Shown here: positions 46,911-58,829 of the stretch, in pieces
Position numbering within the stretch: the stretch's first letter is position 1
Layout of the letters: the number at the start of each line of letters is the position of its first letter
NCBI GenBank assembly: GCA_007258455.2
Contig: VDFB02358134.1
Span: 210,487,394-210,551,393, forward strand
Reading direction: 5' to 3'
DNA length: 64,000 bases
Source of the DNA: Sequoia sempervirens
Taxonomy: Eukaryota > Streptophyta > Pinopsida > Cupressales > Cupressaceae
Position numbers and translations under genes: made by a program
The notes under the pieces: model-generated
Databases searched by the model: none
Seen by the model: the letters and a program-made list of their open reading frames with translations, nothing else
What the model was told of the DNA's origin: nothing

Positions 46911-49154
46911 TGCACATATGCATTGACATTAATGGAAATGTACATACAAGTATATTAATGTATACACATATATGCATGTATTATTATTATGTGGAATATG
47001 AAAACATGTGTTTATGTATTTGAATATCGAGCAATTCATTTATAAACTTATAAATTGAAATATATATATAAACATGTATCACGTTATATAAATATATATG
47101 TGTGTGTGTATTATATTAATGACTTGAATAGTGCTAGAATGTTTATCTAAAGCGCATAATATATGAAGTGCAACATATAAATAATGTATAGCAAAAAAAT
47201 AAAAATATTTTGCATCATATGGAGGTAGTGTATAAAAAAATAGCATTGCATAAAGAATTTAAATGTTGAATAATGTAAACACAGGAAGTGCTATAGTAAG
47301 GTGTGTAGGAATAAAGAAAACGAATGTATGAGTATAATATAGAAAGACTTAGTCAATTTTATGAAGGTAAAGTGAATATCAAATGTTTAACTTGAACTTT
47401 GACTTGATCTTTTCCAAAACAACAACCAAATAAATAGGGGCATGCGATATATTATGTGGCACCAAATTATGAACTTTGCATACCTTTTAGAAGTCTATTA
47501 TGCATCACATCTCCAACATAAGAGGCAAAGTATAATGTGATAAATAGTCAATTGAGAAGTTGGCTGAGAAAAGTCAACCTGTGAAAACATTAACCTTGTG
47601 TTTTTGAGTAAATCACTCTATTGTCATATGGATATAGCGGTTGGTTGAGCATATGCATTTAGAAATCATTTTAAATCTACCACCTTGAATCCTGTTAACT
47701 GAGTTGAACCATTGAGTGTGAGAAGTGGCAATAATGTGAGCTTGTTTGTAGTCTTGGAGTGCTCAAGTTTTTGTATAAATAGGGGAGCATTGTTCATCTT
47801 ATGAGACACACAATTTCATTCTTGTTTTTTGATTTTTGTGTGAGTAACTCTACTACATTTCTAAGTTGAGAGTTTGTGAGAATTTGAGAATGAGTTTAGA
47901 GAGGTTTACATAGTGATAATTTGTCAAGAGAAGTTAGAGCTAGTGAAAAGTTGAGTTTAGGAGGAGTTGCAAGTTGATTTTGGTGAAGGTTGTGCTAGGA
48001 ATCTAAATTTATCAATTGGAGCTTTCTAATTCAGGCATGCTAGTTTTCTGCTCTATTTTATATTTTAAGTTGAAAAGATTGCATGATTTCATGTGTTTTA
48101 TTTTGAATTGGATGGAAAGATGAAATCTAGATGCTTTATTATGAATGTGTTTATATGATTTTTGATAAACTCGAAAGATGCTTTTAGAGCCTAATTGTAT
48201 GTGAACCCCATAACTAGGTTATATTAGCATATTATATAAGTAGGAGTGTGTGTTCGAGTGTTTTCTATATAAGATATGTTAAGTTTAAGCTTATATAGTT
48301 ATAGTATGATTTATGAAGGGGTTTTTGAAGTTTGGATTAGTTTGAATTAATTTAGTTGAAATGTCTTAGTATACTTGAAAAGAATATAAGCTACTACTAG
48401 GGTTAGGATAATCCAATGAAGGGGATAGCCTATGCATAGAATATGTGTGGTCATAACAAATTTATCTAGGAAGGTGTGCTAATAGAATGACTCTCACTTG
48501 AAGTAACTAAGTGATAAATTATTTGGCCAAAGTAGTGTAAGTTTCCATTGTTTACATTTCCAATTCACTATGATCCAATTATGCATGCTAGTCTAGGATT
48601 GTCATGCACGTAGGTTGTAGCCATTGTATGAGAAATTTCTAGATATATGGGACACAACACCAAGCTCATAAAGGATATTATTATGAGGTTAATGAACCAA
48701 TATCTTCATCAAAGGGTATGGCCATCTTACTAGTTAGGTAGATGTGTGGGGGACTATAGTAAGTCTGTGGTTGGTAGAAAAGTGCTTGAGTGATGCTTCT
48801 CCTCATTAGTTGGCAGCCAAGATTTGAAGGGGGACTACTGGGACCATGTGTATTTCTATTGCTAGTAAATCTCAAAAGAGCTATGTATGTATTCTTGTAT
48901 CCATTCATATGGAAGATTCTAAACATGAAAAGTTAAACTTGAGATTATTTAATAAGAAATCAATATTTTGGAAAGATGGTGATATTACAATGTAATGCAA
49001 TGGAAAGTTTGGAATAGTGTTTATTTCAAATGTGAATGATATCTTCTTCTTTTTTAAAAGAAAACTTTTATTGCTCATTAGATTCGATGCATAAACTATT
49101 CACTTGTGGGTAAAACATAGAAAAATTTCTAAGTAGAACAATGGGAATGTCACA
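46141..49154 (+). repeat. 3' LTR of the gypsy chromovirus
   Basis: A 3014-bp copy of the LTR. It lacks the MITE and the (TG)n run of the 5' LTR, and has its own (TA)n expansion at about 46861-46904. The TATA box is at 47774-47783. It ends 'gggaatgtcaca', followed by ACAAT. Confidence 0.9.
46861..46904. repeat. (TA)n microsatellite in the 3' LTR
   Basis: This is a TA run of about 44 bp. The matching place in the 5' LTR (about 29255) has only 'tatatatatt'. Confidence 0.95.
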
Positions 49155-49566
49155 ACAATAAATTCTTGCAAGTTATCATTAAAAGTATTGTATTATAGCT
49201 TATAGATTTACATCATATTGGTTTAATACTATGAATACAACTACATTGGTTACATGCATTAGAAATCAATTCATAATAATGATTTTTTATTCACACTAGA
49301 AATTCCAAAAATGGAATTAACTAGAGGTATTTTTTATTTGCAATGATTTTTCTAAATATAATCTTCATTCACATATATAGAAAATTTGGGAAGAGAATTC
49401 ACATGATAGAACTAATATCTATGTCTTTTTCATGATACATATAGAATTCATCATCACAATGAGGAAACAATAAGAGACTCTAGCATTAAATGAGTGTGTA
49501 GAAAAAAATTCTAAGAGAGAAAAAGAGTTGGTGACATAAAGGAAACAAATTCAAAACCTTTGTGAA

Positions 49567-49914
49567 ATGAGCAAATTGAATCCCAAAGTTGAATGCACTC
49601 AATTTTTTTCATCTCAGGTTGAAAGCATGACATCTTTCCATTGTCAAGAAGAATATACATCATCTATCACATCTCAAGTTGGAGGCACACAATATTTCAC
49701 ATCTCAAGTTGAAGCTACACTATCATTTCCATCTAAATTTGAAGGTATGTCATATTTTCCATTAAAAGTTGAAGGTATGCAATCTATCTCATCTCAATTC
49801 AATATTGAAGAAATTCATAGTTTTGAGGCAACTTTACCATTGAGAACACCTCCTAAAGTTTTTTATACAAATCCTAAGTTTTTTATTTATATTGATGATT
49901 TAGAGAAAGGGTAG
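49567..49914 (+). CDS. Small ORF with 10-residue repeats
   Basis: The 115-codon frame starts MSKLNPKVECTQFFSSQVES. Its middle is built from 30-bp units: SITSQVGGTQ, YFTSQVEATL, SFPSKFEGMS, YFPLKVEGMQ, SISSQFNIEE. It ends TNPKFFIYIDDLEKG. In-frame sequence upstream (about 49455-49566) also looks coding (KREKELV, KQIQNLCE) but holds stops, so this is probably the tail of a larger broken ORF. No family is recognised. It lies just outside the gypsy element and may belong to another non-autonomous retroelement. Confidence 0.35.
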   Translation: MSKLNPKVECTQFFSSQVESMTSFHCQEEYTSSITSQVGGTQYFTSQVEATLSFPSKFEGMSYFPLKVEGMQSISSQFNIEEIHSFEATLPLRTPPKVFYTNPKFFIYIDDLEKG

Positions 49915-51105
49915 TCAAGCTCAAAAAAATCTCAGACAACCACTCTTTCAAACCCTAAAACATCACTTGAAGGGTTTTGCTTCACAAGCTTTCATTCCTT
50001 CTAATAGCCTTTCAAATCAGGTTTTATAGTCATAGCTTTAAGGATAGACATGGAATTCAAAATGTGAACACATTTCTAGATACCCATTTTTCCTTTATTA
50101 AACATATCTCAAAACTATGTTAGGGTACTTTGTAGGGAATGCATCAAAATTTGATTGTCCTCTTGTTGTAACTAGGACTAATTGGCAACTTGGCTTGGTA
50201 GGAGTACAATATTTGCATTCCATGGGTTCCACTCTCATTCTATTACTTCAAAAATGTAATACAAGATCTAATTAATCTTCTTCTATCAATTATATTAATT
50301 TTCCAAGGGCTTTCAAGAAATACCCTAAGTCTCTAGGGTTCCCCAGCTTAATACATGAAGATATCAAGCCATATCAACAACTCCATGCATTTCAAACACC
50401 ATCCTATGCATCTGCAAGTTTCTAAAATAAAATAACTCATCTAATTCTTCCATTACACCAAGTTTCAATATTTTTCACTAGGTGGAATGGAGTTTATTGC
50501 ATTTTATCTACTCACTGGTTATCCTAACTAGGGTTTCAACCAATTTAGAGTAAAATGAACACAACTTGCTTGAAACTTGATTGAATTACATGAAACCAAC
50601 ACCAACAAAAAGTAGACTCACTATCTTACCAATCCCAATCAGTCCTAATGCATTCCTAGATCGTACAAATCCATATTGTAAGTCACTATAGCAGAAAATT
50701 AGCATTCAAAAATGCAGAAAATATAATTTTATTGCTCCAAATCTTCAAGAAATTCAACATCCAACCTTTCCCTCAACCACACAAGGTATTTTAAAAAATT
50801 TATAACCATTTCCCAATGGTTCTAAACTAATTTTAAAATTAAAAACTCAACTAAACATCATTATGCCCTATTATGACAAAAAGTGTAAAAGTTGCTTTGA
50901 CAACATTTGTGCAACTTGACAACATTTTGCATCTAGACCCTAAATCATCCCTAATGACTCAAAAAAAAATTAACACATTTTAAATGATATTAGAGGAACT
51001 TATTATACACAAAAAACTAAAAAAAATAAAAAGATCAACTTTTGAACCCCTTTTGGGGCATGAAGACCTAGGTGCCCCTACACCATACTCCCTGGGCAAA
51101 GACAA
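49915..51105. other. No gene; possible 3' LTR of the minus-strand chromovirus
   Basis: No protein motif. The end of the minus-strand pol remnant lies at about 51110. Just beyond it, 'ggggcacctagg' and 'gccccaaaaggggttc' (minus strand, about 51085-51045) could be the purine-tract and LTR boundary, but no second LTR is present to test it. Confidence 0.3.
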
Positions 51106-51109
51106 CTAA

Positions 51110-53449
51110 AGTTCCACTTGAGGATAGACTTGCAATTATGCATCCATGTTTGAAAATATTATCCTCATTCATCCAAGTTGCATCCTCCATAGGAAGACCT
51201 CACTATTTGACCAAGTATTGATAGTAGACCTTTCTCCTTGTCCTCTTAAGCTCCTTGTCCAAGATGCATTCCAACTCCAAGGGGTGGATTTGTGGAAGGT
51301 CCCTGATCCAATCTCCATCTAGAAGAACTAATGAACCTACATTATCACCTACAACAACATATCCTTTATAAGGGTAAATATCAAAAACACTAAAAATAGG
51401 AGAAATGGCAACTCAAGTTCAATTTCATATGCATTCTCTCCAAACATGGGAACCACTTTACATGGCCCAATCTTATTCATATGAAATTTATAGTATCGCC
51501 CTTTATGGAATATTTTCTTCCTCAAATGAGCCAAAACCAAGTCTCCAACCTTAAATGAACCTCTCTCCTCTTTTGATCAACAGTGTGCTTGTACTTCTCA
51601 ACATTCTTTTGAAGATTCCCCTTAACCTATTGGTGGAATTCTTGCATTGACACAACAAATTTTACACATTCAACACTCCTTTCCATCCCACTAACATTTT
51701 TCAATTAAAACACACCCTTGGGATACATACCATAAACAATTTCAAAATGACTTTTGCAAACACTTCTATTCACAAAATCATTGTAAGCAAACTTAGGTTG
51801 AGGCAAAACAAGATCCCATTGTGTTGCATGCTCCTTTGTTAGAAATCTTAGAAGGTTTCCAAGGATTCTATTCAACACTTCAGTCTTCCCATCAATATTA
51901 GGGTGATAGGAAAAACTGAAACTCAAATTTGTGCCAAGTTTCTTCCATAGGGTCCTCCAAAAATGACCAACAAATTTTATATCCCTATTAGATACAATGC
52001 TAAGAGGTAAACTATGGATTCATACCACCTCTTTGATGAAAGTCCTGCAATGTATGAAGCATCATTAGTGCTCTTACAAGGTATAAAGTGTGTCATCTTT
52101 GAAAACATGTCCACAACAACATACACCAAGTCAAAACCTCTTGGTGTTCTAGGAAACCCCATCACAAAATACATAATTGATTCCCAAGGCATATTAGGGA
52201 TTGGAAGAGGTTTATATAACCCTACAATAATGCTAGATCATTTATCCCTTTGAAAAATGCTACACTTATCCACAAATTTCCTCACATCAATTTGCATTTT
52301 TGGCCAATAGTAGTGCCTCTTCAATTGCTCCAAGGTCTTATCCAAACAAAAGTGACCTACAAGGCTGCCCTATGATTTTCTTTGATTAAATTATCCCTCA
52401 TTGAACATTTAGAATGCATAATTATGCCCCTTTTAACAATAGATCATCTTGGATCAGAAAATCAAGCCACTTTTAATTATTAGTTCTACAAGGATGCCTG
52501 CAACTTGCATAAATATCTTTAAAGTATGCATCATCAATGTACATACCATTCAAATAATCCACTCCTATGCTCTTCAATTGAATTTCCTGCACCATGAGAG
52601 ATCTTCTATTCAATGCATCTATCACTTTGTTAGATTGCCCCTTTTTGTGCTTAATCATGAAAGTAAAGCCTTGCAAAACTTTAACCCATTTCACATGCCT
52701 ACTACTGAGTTTATCTTGACTATTAAAACATTGGAGAGCATTATTGTTAGTGTACACTATAAACTTCATAAGAAGCAAATAATGTCTCCATTTCTTTAAT
52801 GCTTGCACCATTGCATACATCTCGAGATCATATGAAGAATACTTTTTCTTAGCTTCATTCAATTTTTCATTGAAAAATGCAATAGGTCTATTTTCTTGAC
52901 TTAGGGAAGCGCTTATAGCATGGCTACTTACATCACATTCTATGGTAAAAACCTTATCAAAACTAGGAAAAGTTAAAATGGGCTGCTCAACAGCTTTCTT
53001 TTTCAAATACTCAAAACTCCTATAAACCTCTTTAGACAAAAAAAACTTGTTTCTTTTATCACCCTTTATTGTATCATTCATAGGAGCACACACATGATTG
53101 AAACCTCTTATGAATTTTCTATAAAAACTAGCCAAACCATGGAAGCTTCGTACCTCAACCACTGATTTTGGTGAAGGCCAGCTTAGGATAGCCTCAACTT
53201 CATTTGGATCCATCTTCAAAGTTCCATTGGTAACCACAAAGCCAAGGTAAACCAAATCTATTTTCAAAAACTCACACTTCTTCAAGTTCGTCATCAGATT
53301 TTCCAAATGCAACCTTCTCAAGACCAAATCTAAATGTTGCAAATTCTATTATTTATTTTTTCTAAAAACAAAAATATCATCAAGATACACTACCACAAAC
53401 TTACCAATGAAAGGTGTAAGCACCTCATCCATCAAGTGCATGAAAGTAC
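51110..53449 (-). pseudogene. Ty3/gypsy chromovirus pol remnant (RT to chromodomain)
   Basis: On the minus strand from 53449 downward: [13 protein letters not shown] and [11 protein letters not shown] (catalytic YLDD). A 289-residue open segment (53342-52473) follows, with KKCEFLKIDLVYLGFVV, HGLASFYRKFIRGFNHV (connection), CDVSSHAISASLSQENRP and KKYSSYDLEMYAMVQALK (RNase H), and HKKGQSNKVIDALNRR. Integrase pieces are [20 protein letters not shown] (52192-51977), PNIDGKTEVLNR (51926-51705) and GPCKVVPMFGENAYEIEL (51540-51349). A chromodomain near 51245-51160 reads YYQYLVK, two stops, GLPMEDATWMNEDNI. Everything upstream of the RT core is missing beyond the breakpoint near 53450. It is a different lineage from the large gypsy element. 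Confidence 0.9.
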
Positions 53450-53450
53450 T

Positions 53451-54695
53451 TGGGGAATTTGATAATATAGAGGAAGATAGGAAGATATTGAGGGAGTATC
53501 AATTTTATATCAATGATGACCACACACATTCTACAGAGTTCATGCAAGATTTATTTCAAATATTCTATTATGAGTTTGCTAGTACAAACATATCATTTGG
53601 TTAACATATCATATGGTCAAATAATTTTGCATCGCAATTCAAAACTCATGGATGTTCTATTTGTTGAGTAGGATGCATAAGATCACTAGTGTTCAACATA
53701 TGTGGAATTTCTCAAAGGTCGGGCATGGAAAGAAGGAGCATGATTGTGCATGAGCATGTATTAAAAAATCTTTAGCATGAGAAGAGTTGAAGTACAAATA
53801 AAATAAAAATTTGAAAAATGGAATATCTATTATCGAATGTGTGAGTCTACAATGAGTTTAGGTAATCAAGGTAAGTCTATAATTTTTAGATTTTTTGGTT
53901 GGTAGATGATACTAACATTGTAAAATATGAGGATTGTTGTACATTGGTAGGTCGATGGAGTGAGCTACACTCTTTTAGAAGCTCAAATGTGGTGTATTTA
54001 TATGAGGAAAATTGTGTAATTTTGTTATCCATGCACAAATGGGGCTTGGAATGAGTGTGATTCAAAAGTGTGGGTTGATGAATGGTGTACAAGAATTATA
54101 ATCCCACTGAAGATGTATTGACTCCTAGTGACACTAAAAATCACAGAGATGGAATCATCAGTTGAATTTGAACACATATCAAATCTAGTCCAACTAGGTA
54201 ATATCTACATGCATAGTTTAAGAAAATTCAACATTTTATCTTATTTTGTAGTATTTTTCTAATTTTGACTAAATTAATCTAATTAGATGTGCATATCAAT
54301 GCAAGGAATGTTTATGCAATTATTGCAGATGAAGACAATCAAGAAGGAAAATATTATTATTTTTTTCATTATGTTGAGGCAAAAAATAAACTAGAAGCCC
54401 CTGTTATAGATGGAGAAAATATAGAGTATCCTACAGGGTCAATGTTTGTTACTAGAACATGACATAGAAGGTACCCAATTAAGAAATATGATGTGTGTTT
54501 GTTTGAGGAATTTGACACATATTAGAAAATTCTTCATTAATCTAACCTTTTTGTGGCACCAAATGTTCATTTGATCAAATATGGGGGTAGAACATTGAAT
54601 GATAAATTTTTGAAGGTTCATGAGTTTGACCATGAGACAATACTTGACATGATAAAGAGTAAAGTAGATCTGCATGGTTCCTTGGATTGACTGTA
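53451..54695 (+). pseudogene. Transposase-like pseudogene (GHGK-x-HD signature)
   Basis: Broken plus-strand reading: [20 protein letters not shown], then HIIWSNNFASQFKTHG, then HMWNFSKVGHGKKEHDCA and ACIKKSLA (53451-53800). Further on come NGAWNECDSKVWVDEW (about 54030-54080), AIIADEDNQEGKYYYFFHYV (54310-54380) and VAPNVHLIKYGGRTLND (about 54560-54610). From memory, this matches a protein family of plants and animals with the order SDG/D..SQFK, W.F..GHGKGEHDG.GA..K, a C-rich insert and a short C-terminal domain. It is often found in mobile DNA and has a DDE-like arrangement, but I cannot give a family name. Stops and frameshifts show it is dead. It abuts the chromovirus fragment, probably at a deletion or insertion breakpoint. 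Confidence 0.55.
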
Positions 54696-56914
54696 AAAAA
54701 AAAATTTTGTAAATTCAAGTTGATTTGCATATATGTACATTAGATTTGTATATTTAAGTAAAAAAAAATTCATTCTCTAAAATCAAGTCTCTTATTAGTG
54801 TAAGGCCCCTTCCCTTTCTATTCAGTAGTTAGAAACATTGTGTGTATTGTGGGTATAGCACTTAAATGATAATAGGTTGGGTTAAGGCATTAACCTAGAC
54901 TTTGTAAAATTACAATAAACATAGTACAAATTTGTATGTGTGCTAGTTGTAGGTATTTTCTTCAGGTATACATTACAATTATTTAAAAATCATGGATTGG
55001 CATTGAACTATTGGTTAACAATTTTATCTACATAGTTTCAGGTATCACATACAAAGGTTAATGATTTTTTTCATTCTAATTGAAATAATTAGTGTTAAGT
55101 GTAAAAGAATAAATAAATTGAATTAACAAGTTATTATCCTTGTGAGGCCTTGCCTTTTTCCTCAATAGTAGAAAACACCTTATCCATATCATGGGTATGT
55201 TTTTTAAGTGATAATTAAAATGATGTTTAAAAGTATGCAATAAAAAAAAGTATGAATTGAAGATGATAGTAGAGCAAGGGATAGTAAATAATTAGATGAT
55301 AGAAACAAATGTCGAAAAAGCATACATGAAAAAAAATGATATACTAATACACATGGTAAGTATTAAATGGGGAAAATAAATAAAAGTGGTTTATGATTAC
55401 AATACCATTAGGATATGTAATGTATAAAGGGTGTGGAATTAGTATTGAGTATCAAGATTGAGTGATAATATATGACAATGTGCATAGTAGTGGAAAGCCA
55501 AAAATAAAATAAAAATCAAGCTAACGATAATGAGGTGCACACGTATAATGATTATAAATAATAAGTTATAATTACAATGCATCAAAAACATACACATATT
55601 ATAGTAGCACAAATCATGATAACACATATACAAGTAATAAGACAATTGCAAAGTGCAAAATGTAAAATAATAATAGAATATTAATGTAGCATAAAGTACA
55701 ACAATTAAAAATATTAGCGTGAATATGACACAACTACTCCTTATAATCAACAGTGGTGGTAAAGAGATGGTTTGTTAGAGTGGGCACCACAATAATCAAT
55801 CTATAAGATTATGCCATATTTGACTTACCATCAATGTGCGTTATCTATGATGTTTTATATTGTCATTTATTATTTAACTATGTATTATAGGGTACATATG
55901 AAAGGATGTTATATGTTTGGTGACCTTTGAATTTGGGGTGGGCATTTAGAATTCTCTCAAGGGAGGACTTCGCTATTGAATCCTAAGGTTAATGTTTTCA
56001 ATTCTATAAGTTAACGTATCTGGCTCTCAAAGTAAAGATCAAACTAGAAACCAAGTATATCCACACCTAGCCTAATCTTGAGAGTTTAATTGAATCTTCA
56101 AGGTTAAACAATTATACTAGAGGCCCTCTTGATATGAGGAAAATTCCCTTTGATCCTCATGATTATAATTTTGTTTCTATAGGTTTGTAGCTTGATCTAA
56201 ATAATGAGTCTCATCACATCTATATAAAAAATTAATGTGTCTTGATACACCAATAAATAAAGTACACATATGAGTTCATCATTTATGAACCAAGATCATT
56301 TGCATGTATTCCTGCAATCAAGAAAACCAGTTCTTAAATGTAGATCACCGATGATACAGACACACAAACGCTCAAATACAATGTCACTAGGTTCTCCAAT
56401 TAATAAAATATAACCAAGATCTCCAAACCAATAAGATAAATTGATATTGTAATTCCAAACTATTTTTCTAAACTAAATTATGCTATAGGAGCTGAATTAT
56501 GATTTGTGCAAATATAAACCTTTTGGGGGAGTGAAGGTGTTTGAGAGTACACTCATGTGGGTTGATTTATAGTGTTAATTTCTTTGGGTGAATTGAATAG
56601 TCAAGATGAAGTCATCATTAGACATAATTATGTAATGCTTATTTTATTACTAGAATCAATTGAGGTTGAATTTATTTACATGAACATTAAGTTATGAAGA
56701 GTTAGATAATATTTACCATTACCATCACTTGTGAATAGAAAGACTCACTAGTTAATCGTATGATAAATTCTATCGACGCTTGATTATTGTGTTCAGAAGG
56801 TATTTGCATTTAAACCTCTTAGTTGATATTTCAAACTTCTAGATTTGTTACTTCACCTCTCTACACTCAATGCATTTAATGTGTGCATTAAGTTGCACGA
56901 ATAATTTATTGATT
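54696..56914. other. No recognisable gene
   Basis: AT-rich DNA. The minus-strand open stretch 55750-55439 is a hydrophobic low-complexity peptide produced by AT-rich sequence and is not credited. No LTR, inverted repeat or RNA gene was recognised. Confidence 0.5.
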
Positions 56915-57439
56915 TTATATGCATTCTATAAGTAATGTTGGATCATAAGTAAATTGAAATGCCAGCCTAAATAAGAAAATAGGTAAAGCACAGACAAGGT
57001 GCATTAATGAAGAGAGGGCGGAGAGTCTGCTTTCTGCAGGCAACATCAATGGTGCAGGTATAGTCAGTAAGACTATAAATGCCATCGATCCAAGGGGTTG
57101 TGGAGATGCCATTAAGAGGCATGGTGCTCAACTAGGTGGGGGAGGATAAATAAAATAAAATAAAATAAAGTAAATAAACTGACCTGCAACAAAAACAAGG
57201 TTTGTATTATTACCACTATATGTGCGAATTGCAGGAAACTAATTATGGTAGCTGAAAGATTTATGGCCCCTAGCAGTAGCAGTAGTCTGGAAACAACGGG
57301 CCACGCTTCCCTAGAGAGTTAAGAAAAAAAAAACTAAAAACAAATCAACCATAATGGGGGAAAATAAAAAGGGAAGAAGAGAGATTTACATTTGAACGTT
57401 TTGGAAAACAAAGTAGTACACTGGGAAATCCTTCAGAAA
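56915..57439. other. Less AT-rich segment, possibly low-copy; identity unknown
   Basis: This stretch is visibly richer in G and C than its neighbours (for example 56996-57130 and 57255-57320). On the minus strand 57112-56915 is open (MASPQPLGSMAFIVLLTIPA...), but I recognise no family. It sits just upstream of the PPR fragment and could be a remnant of the same low-copy locus. An (AAATA)n stretch lies at about 57146-57176. Confidence 0.3.
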
Positions 57440-57760
57440 ATGGGGAGATGGAAGATCAGGAGAAGAAGGATAACCATTTTATTGGGATGGGAAGGCTTGG
57501 AAGGGAATCAGAAGTTTTTGATAGTGTATTGCAAGAATTTGTAGATGTTAAATCATCTATTCAGGGCAAGAGGGTTGATGCCCATGTGATAAGAAAAAAA
57601 AAACTAGAATTGAAATTGATATTTTTGTGGGTAACAATCTTGTTAATATGTATGCGAAATGTGAGCATATAGAGGATGCACGCCGAGTGTTCAACAAAAA
57701 TGCCTCAACGAGATGTAGTTTCATGAAAATAGTGAGTGCAGAATCTTCAGGTAAGTCACT
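57440..57760 (+). pseudogene. Pentatricopeptide-repeat (PPR) gene fragment
   Basis: The reading VFDSVLQEFVDVKSSIQGKR is followed by VDAHVI; in the next frame come DIFVGNNLVNMYAKC, EHIEDARRVFN and MPQRDVVS. These are the hallmark phrases of plant PLS-class PPR proteins (GK.VHAH.I, D.FVGN.LV.MYAKCG, DAR.VF..MP.RDVVSW), which act in RNA processing in organelles. At least two frameshifts separate the parts, around the A-run near 57596 and after RRVFN. The tryptophan expected after VVS is a TGA stop. Only about one and a half repeats remain, so this is a dead fragment. Confidence 0.75.
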
Positions 57761-58829
57761 TGCCACGATTTCAGTTATAAAATAATTGAGGATCTGTCTC
57801 TTGTATTTGTTTTATGAAGGCATTAGTTCTGTACCTTATCTTCTCACCATTTAAGACTCCATTCTTGGCATCTCTTAACTGAAATAGATGATTTGGGTTT
57901 AAAGAAGATATACTATATTTGGACAAAACCAACAATATTATATGGCCAAGGCTAGCTGTATCAAGCTTGGGAAAGAAAATAACAAACTGCTGAAACTGAG
58001 TTAAACCTCCAAAAAGATTTAGAAAGAAAAGTAAAAATAAAACTAAAAGAAAACTAGATGTGTTATTTTTTTTATTTTGTTGAATTGTTTTACATGCAAA
58101 AAAAACCCGTTTTAATATTATGAATATTGTATTAGATAAATAAAAAGGCATTATAAATTTGGACCGATGCTTATTCATTCCCATTCTCATTTCGATATTT
58201 ATTTTACTCATAACACTACCCAACTAATGAGTAATTGGAATTTAGCTCAACGATTTGACAGTAAATTTATTGACTTGAATTGATACTCCAGCCTATGTAA
58301 ATCACTCATGGATACTGGCTTGTGGCAAAACTGAAACTAGAAAAAAACAAGAAACATCTGCTCATCTTTATGGATAACACCTATAATTTAAATTCTAATA
58401 AGTTTAAATGATATGCATATTCTGATTTTATATGATTTTTAGTTCATTTCTATTAATTTATTCTTAAAATATTTCAAAGAATATGTCAGAGAACTTTGGA
58501 TTAATCTTTGCGTGACCTTAATATTTTATTTTGATTTTATTTCATCTATGATCATTGAAAAAAAAACAAATTCATTTAGATGATGGGCCACATTTTTGAG
58601 GTGTCATTTCTGAAATCATATGCTTATTCCTCTTTGTGTAAACAGAGGTATTGTGATTAAGATCTTAAGCTTACTCTTTTCGATTTAAACAGAGATATTG
58701 TTATTAAAATTGTATGCTTAATTCCCTATGCAAATAGAGGTTTTGTTGCAAAATAATCATCTTCCTCCTTAACCCAATGTATATTAATAGTGTAAAACTA
58801 AATCTTTAATTAAATTAAAACTTTTACTT
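57761..58829. other. No recognisable gene
   Basis: AT-rich DNA. A short degenerate direct repeat lies at about 58605-58750 ('tatgctta.tcc', 'aaacagaggtattgt.attaa', three units of roughly 60 bp). The minus-strand open stretch 58223-57771 has no recognisable motif. Confidence 0.5.

Larger units (their letters stand above)
28439..49154 (+). mobile_element. Ty3/gypsy chromovirus (Del/Tekay-like), multiply interrupted
   Basis: Homologous LTRs lie at 28439-32350 and 46141-49154. The primer-binding site TGGTATTAGAGC is at 32351-32362 and the purine tract 'aaaagaggggcctgata' at 46124-46140. Flanks are ACTAT (28434-28438) and ACAAT (49155-49159), a 5-bp duplication with one mismatch. Internal order is gag, zinc knuckle, protease, reverse transcriptase, RNase H, integrase and a chromodomain-like C terminus, all broken. 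LTRs of about 3 kb, the Met-type primer site and the C-terminal domain point to the Del/Tekay chromovirus clade. Later insertions are a MITE (29332-30105), a solo LTR (34799-35433) and an 8-kb LTR element (36805-44771). Confidence 0.9.

Noticed and set aside
51977..52253. Plus-strand open frame opposite the minus-strand integrase
   Set aside because: It is a shadow of the minus-strand chromovirus integrase reading ([20 protein letters not shown]).
55439..55750. 103-residue hydrophobic minus-strand open frame that could pass for a membrane protein
   Set aside because: It is the translation of AT-rich low-complexity DNA (Ile/Leu/Phe/Tyr runs), with no conserved motif or neighbouring signal.
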